Shown: in pieces, positions 62,401-64,000 of the stretch
Position numbering within the stretch: the stretch's first letter is position 1
How the letters are laid out: each line of letters begins with the position of its first letter
Notes under the pieces: generated by a model
Told to the model about the DNA's origin: nothing
The model's input: the letters and a program-made list of their open reading frames with translations, nothing else
The model's database searches: none
From: Paragordius varius
Taxonomy: Eukaryota > Nematomorpha
Assembly (NCBI GenBank): GCA_964247055.1
Contig: OZ176050.1
Span: 248,001 to 312,000, forward strand
Length of the DNA: 64,000 nt
Direction of reading: 5' to 3'
Program-made: the position numbers and the translations under genes

Positions 62401-64000
62401 TTTCATCATCACCCCTAATATTTTGGGGATCGGACTATAAATGTAATTTTTATGAATTTTTTAAATATTTAAAAAATTTATTTTATACGATTTTAAAAAT
62501 AAAAATGGCTACCTAAAATCCAAAAATGATCAGGTGATGTCGCCATAATTTTTTTTGGGTAGCCCTATGGTAGTTCTATCATCACCCCGAATACTTTGGG
62601 GATCGGACTATAAATGTAATTTTTATGAATTTTTTAAATATTTAAAAAATTTATTTTATACGATTTTAAAAATAAAAATGGCTACTTAAATCCAAATTTG
62701 ATCAGGTGATGTCGCCATAATTTTTTTTGGGTAGCCCTATGGTAGTTCCATCATAACCCCAAATATTTTTGAGATCGGACTTTAAATGTAATTTTTATGA
62801 ATTTTTTAAATATTTAAAAAATTTATTTTATACGATTTTAAAAAACAAAATGGCTACCTAAAATTCAAATTTGATCAGGTGATGTCGCCATAATTTTTTT
62901 TGGGTAGCCCTATGGTAGTTCCATCATCACTTAAAAAATTTATTTTTTACGATTTTAAAAATAAAAATGGCTACCTAAAATCCAAATTTGATCAGGTGAT
63001 GTCCCCATAATTTTTTTTGGGTAGCCCTATGGTAGTTCCATCATCACCCCAAATATTGTCGAGATCGGAGTATAAATGTAATTTTTTTGAATTTTTTAAA
63101 TATTTAAAAAATTTATTTTATACGATTTTAAAAATAAAAATGGCTACCTAAAATCCAAATTTGATCAGGTGATGTCGCCATAATTTTTTTTGGGTAGCCC
63201 TATGGTAGTTCCATCATCACCCCAAATATTTTCGAGATCGGACTATAAATGTAATTTTTATGAATTTTTTAAATATTTAAAAAATTTATTTTATACGATT
63301 TTAAAAATAAAAATGGCTACCTAAAATCCAAATTTGATCAGGTGATGTCCCCATAATTTTTTTTGGGTAGCCCTATGGTAGTTCCATCATCACCCCAAAT
63401 ATTGTCGAGATCGGAGTATAAATGTAATTTTTTTGAATTTTTTAAATATTTAAAAAATTTATTTTATACGATTTTAAAAATAAAAATGGCTACCTAAAAT
63501 CCAAATTTGATCAGGTGATGTCGCCATAATTTTTTTTGGGTAGCCCTATGGTAGTTCCATCATCACCCCAAATATTTTGGGGATCGGACTATAAATGTAA
63601 TTTTTAGGAATTTTTTAAATATTTAAAAAATTTATTTTATACGATTTTAAAAATAAAAATGGCTACCTAAAATCCAAATTTGATCAGGTGATGTCACTAT
63701 AATTTTTTTGGGTAGCCCTATGGTAGTTCCATCATCACCCCAAATATTTTCGAGATCGGAGTATAAATGTAATTTTTAGGAATTTTTTAAATATTTAAAA
63801 AATTTATTTTATACGATTTTAAAAATAAAAATGGCTACCTAAAATCCAAATTTGATCAGGTGATGTCACTATAATTTTTTTGGGTAGCCCTATGGTAGTT
63901 CCATCATCACCCCAAATATTTTCGAGATCGGAGTATAAATGTAATTTTTATGAATTTTTTAAATATTTAAAAAATTTATTTTATACGATTTTAAAAATAA
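59430..64000 (+). repeat. HOR mosaic with 8-, 9- and 14-monomer offsets, right edge
   Basis: Subtype strings of six to eight monomers (CTATAGTAG with TTTGAG, GGGTAGTCC with GGGG, GTCCCC with GTCGAG, CACCCCTAAT with CCAAAAATGATC, CATCATAACCCC) recur. Offsets seen are 2421 bp (14 monomers; AGTTCTATC at 60151/62572 and GGCTACTTAAATCC), 1384 bp (8 monomers; AGTTTCATC near 61017/62401) and 1556 bp (9 monomers; TTTAAAAAACAAAATGG near 61290/62846). At 63600-63790 two adjacent monomers carry TTTTTAGGAATTT, and GTCACTATAA with a seven-T run reappears. The window ends inside a monomer. Confidence 0.82.
62902..63018 (+). repeat. Truncated 117-bp satellite monomer
   Basis: GGG starts are 117 bp apart here instead of 172-173. 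The join reads CATCATCAC directly to TTAAAAAATTTATTTTTTACG, so consensus positions 30-85 (56 bp) are missing, including the CCCC tract, the first GATC and the left half of the palindrome. The flanking tags (TTTAAAAAACAAAATGG upstream, TTATTTTTTACG and GTCCCC downstream) match intact monomers near 61290-61520, so this is an internal deletion in one copy. The right breakpoint falls inside the palindrome. Confidence 0.92.

Larger units (their letters stand above)
1..64000 (+). repeat. AT-rich 172-173 bp satellite array, entire window
   Basis: Every line of the window reads as the same monomer. I set its start at the GGGTAGCC motif, which recurs at 5, 177, 350, 523, 695 and so on to the end, always in the same orientation. 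Spacing is 172 or 173 bp, set mostly by a run of seven or eight T just before GGG. Copies typically differ at a handful of positions. Consensus landmarks: GGTAGCC at 2-8, CATCACC at 24-30, a CCCC tract near 29-32, GATC at 45-48, a 24-bp AT palindrome at 72-95, GGCTACC at 124-130, TGATCA at 144-149, GGTGATG at 150-156, and the T-run at 166-173. GC is about 26%. No other sequence interrupts the array, and both ends lie inside a monomer. Satellite arrays of this kind are typical of eukaryotic heterochromatin; a centromeric role is possible but is inference. The satellite family and host are not recognised. Confidence 0.98.

Noticed and set aside
1-64000. A CRISPR-like array of regularly spaced repeats
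   Set aside because: The units are contiguous, with no unique spacers between constant repeats. Variation is spread along the monomer and shared by HOR descent. No cas genes are present.
1-64000. Origin of replication or bacterial iteron region suggested by AT-richness, direct repeats and GATC sites
   Set aside because: About 370 copies of a 172-bp unit with multi-level HORs are far beyond any iteron array, and no replication gene or bacterial coding sequence is present.
1-64000. Assignment to a named satellite family or species (for example an aphid, moth or plant satellite)
   Set aside because: Monomer length and AT-richness fit many lineages and I do not recognise the sequence. A search of the consensus against repeat databases and genome assemblies would decide it.

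Overview
The whole 64-kb window is one uninterrupted tandem array of an AT-rich satellite DNA. The monomer is 172-173 bp, every copy lies in the same head-to-tail orientation, and about 370 copies fit in the window. The array runs off both edges. I find no supportable protein-coding gene, tRNA, rRNA, transposon, CRISPR array or unique-sequence island. The consensus I read from the copies is 173 bp with about 26% GC (45 G/C of 173, counted by hand). GC is concentrated in a left block (consensus 1-60, starting at GGGTAGCC) and a right block (121-162, GGCTACC to GTCACC). Between them is an almost pure A/T core with a perfect 24-bp palindrome at consensus 72-95.

A homogeneous array of near-nucleosomal monomers with multi-monomer higher-order repeats (HORs) points to a eukaryotic nuclear genome, in a pericentromeric, centromeric or other heterochromatic block. 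I do not recognise the monomer, and the sequence does not fix the host. An AT-rich insect, other invertebrate or plant would all fit.

The interest lies in the layers above the monomer. Linked variants (CGAG / GGGG / GTCGAG / TTTGAG after the CCCC tract, GTCACC / GTCGCC / GTCACT / GTCATT / GTCCCC before the T-run, GGGTAG / GCGTAG / GAGTAG at the start) define monomer subtypes, and strings of subtypes recur at offsets that are whole numbers of monomers. Layout: 1-8.8 kb, nested 18-, 13- and 25/27-monomer duplications; 8.8-14.8 kb, 8-, 10- and 4-mers; 14.8-16.0 kb, seven consecutive copies of one subtype; 16.0-20.9 kb, a 9-mer then a 4-mer; 21.0-24.5 kb, a 4-mer then an 8-mer; 23.3-31.0 kb, a mosaic of 24-, 25- and 21-mer duplications; 30.5-37.5 kb, a 15-mer with later monomer losses; 37.8-39.6 kb, a 5-mer; 39.6-43.4 kb, irregular; 43.4-45.1 kb, a 4-mer; 45.2-48.9 kb, 4-/12-/13-mer mosaic; 48.9-57.9 kb, two near-identical copies of a 4.49-kb 26-mer; 57.0-59.4 kb, an 18-mer re-duplication of part of that unit; 59.4-64.0 kb, 8-, 9- and 14-mer mosaic.

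No genes work together here. The plausible roles are structural (heterochromatin or kinetochore chromatin, possibly through dyad-symmetric AT-rich DNA) or none, with the array evolving by unequal exchange and conversion. All offsets and positions were read by eye from the sequence; a self-alignment would refine block edges by up to about one monomer.
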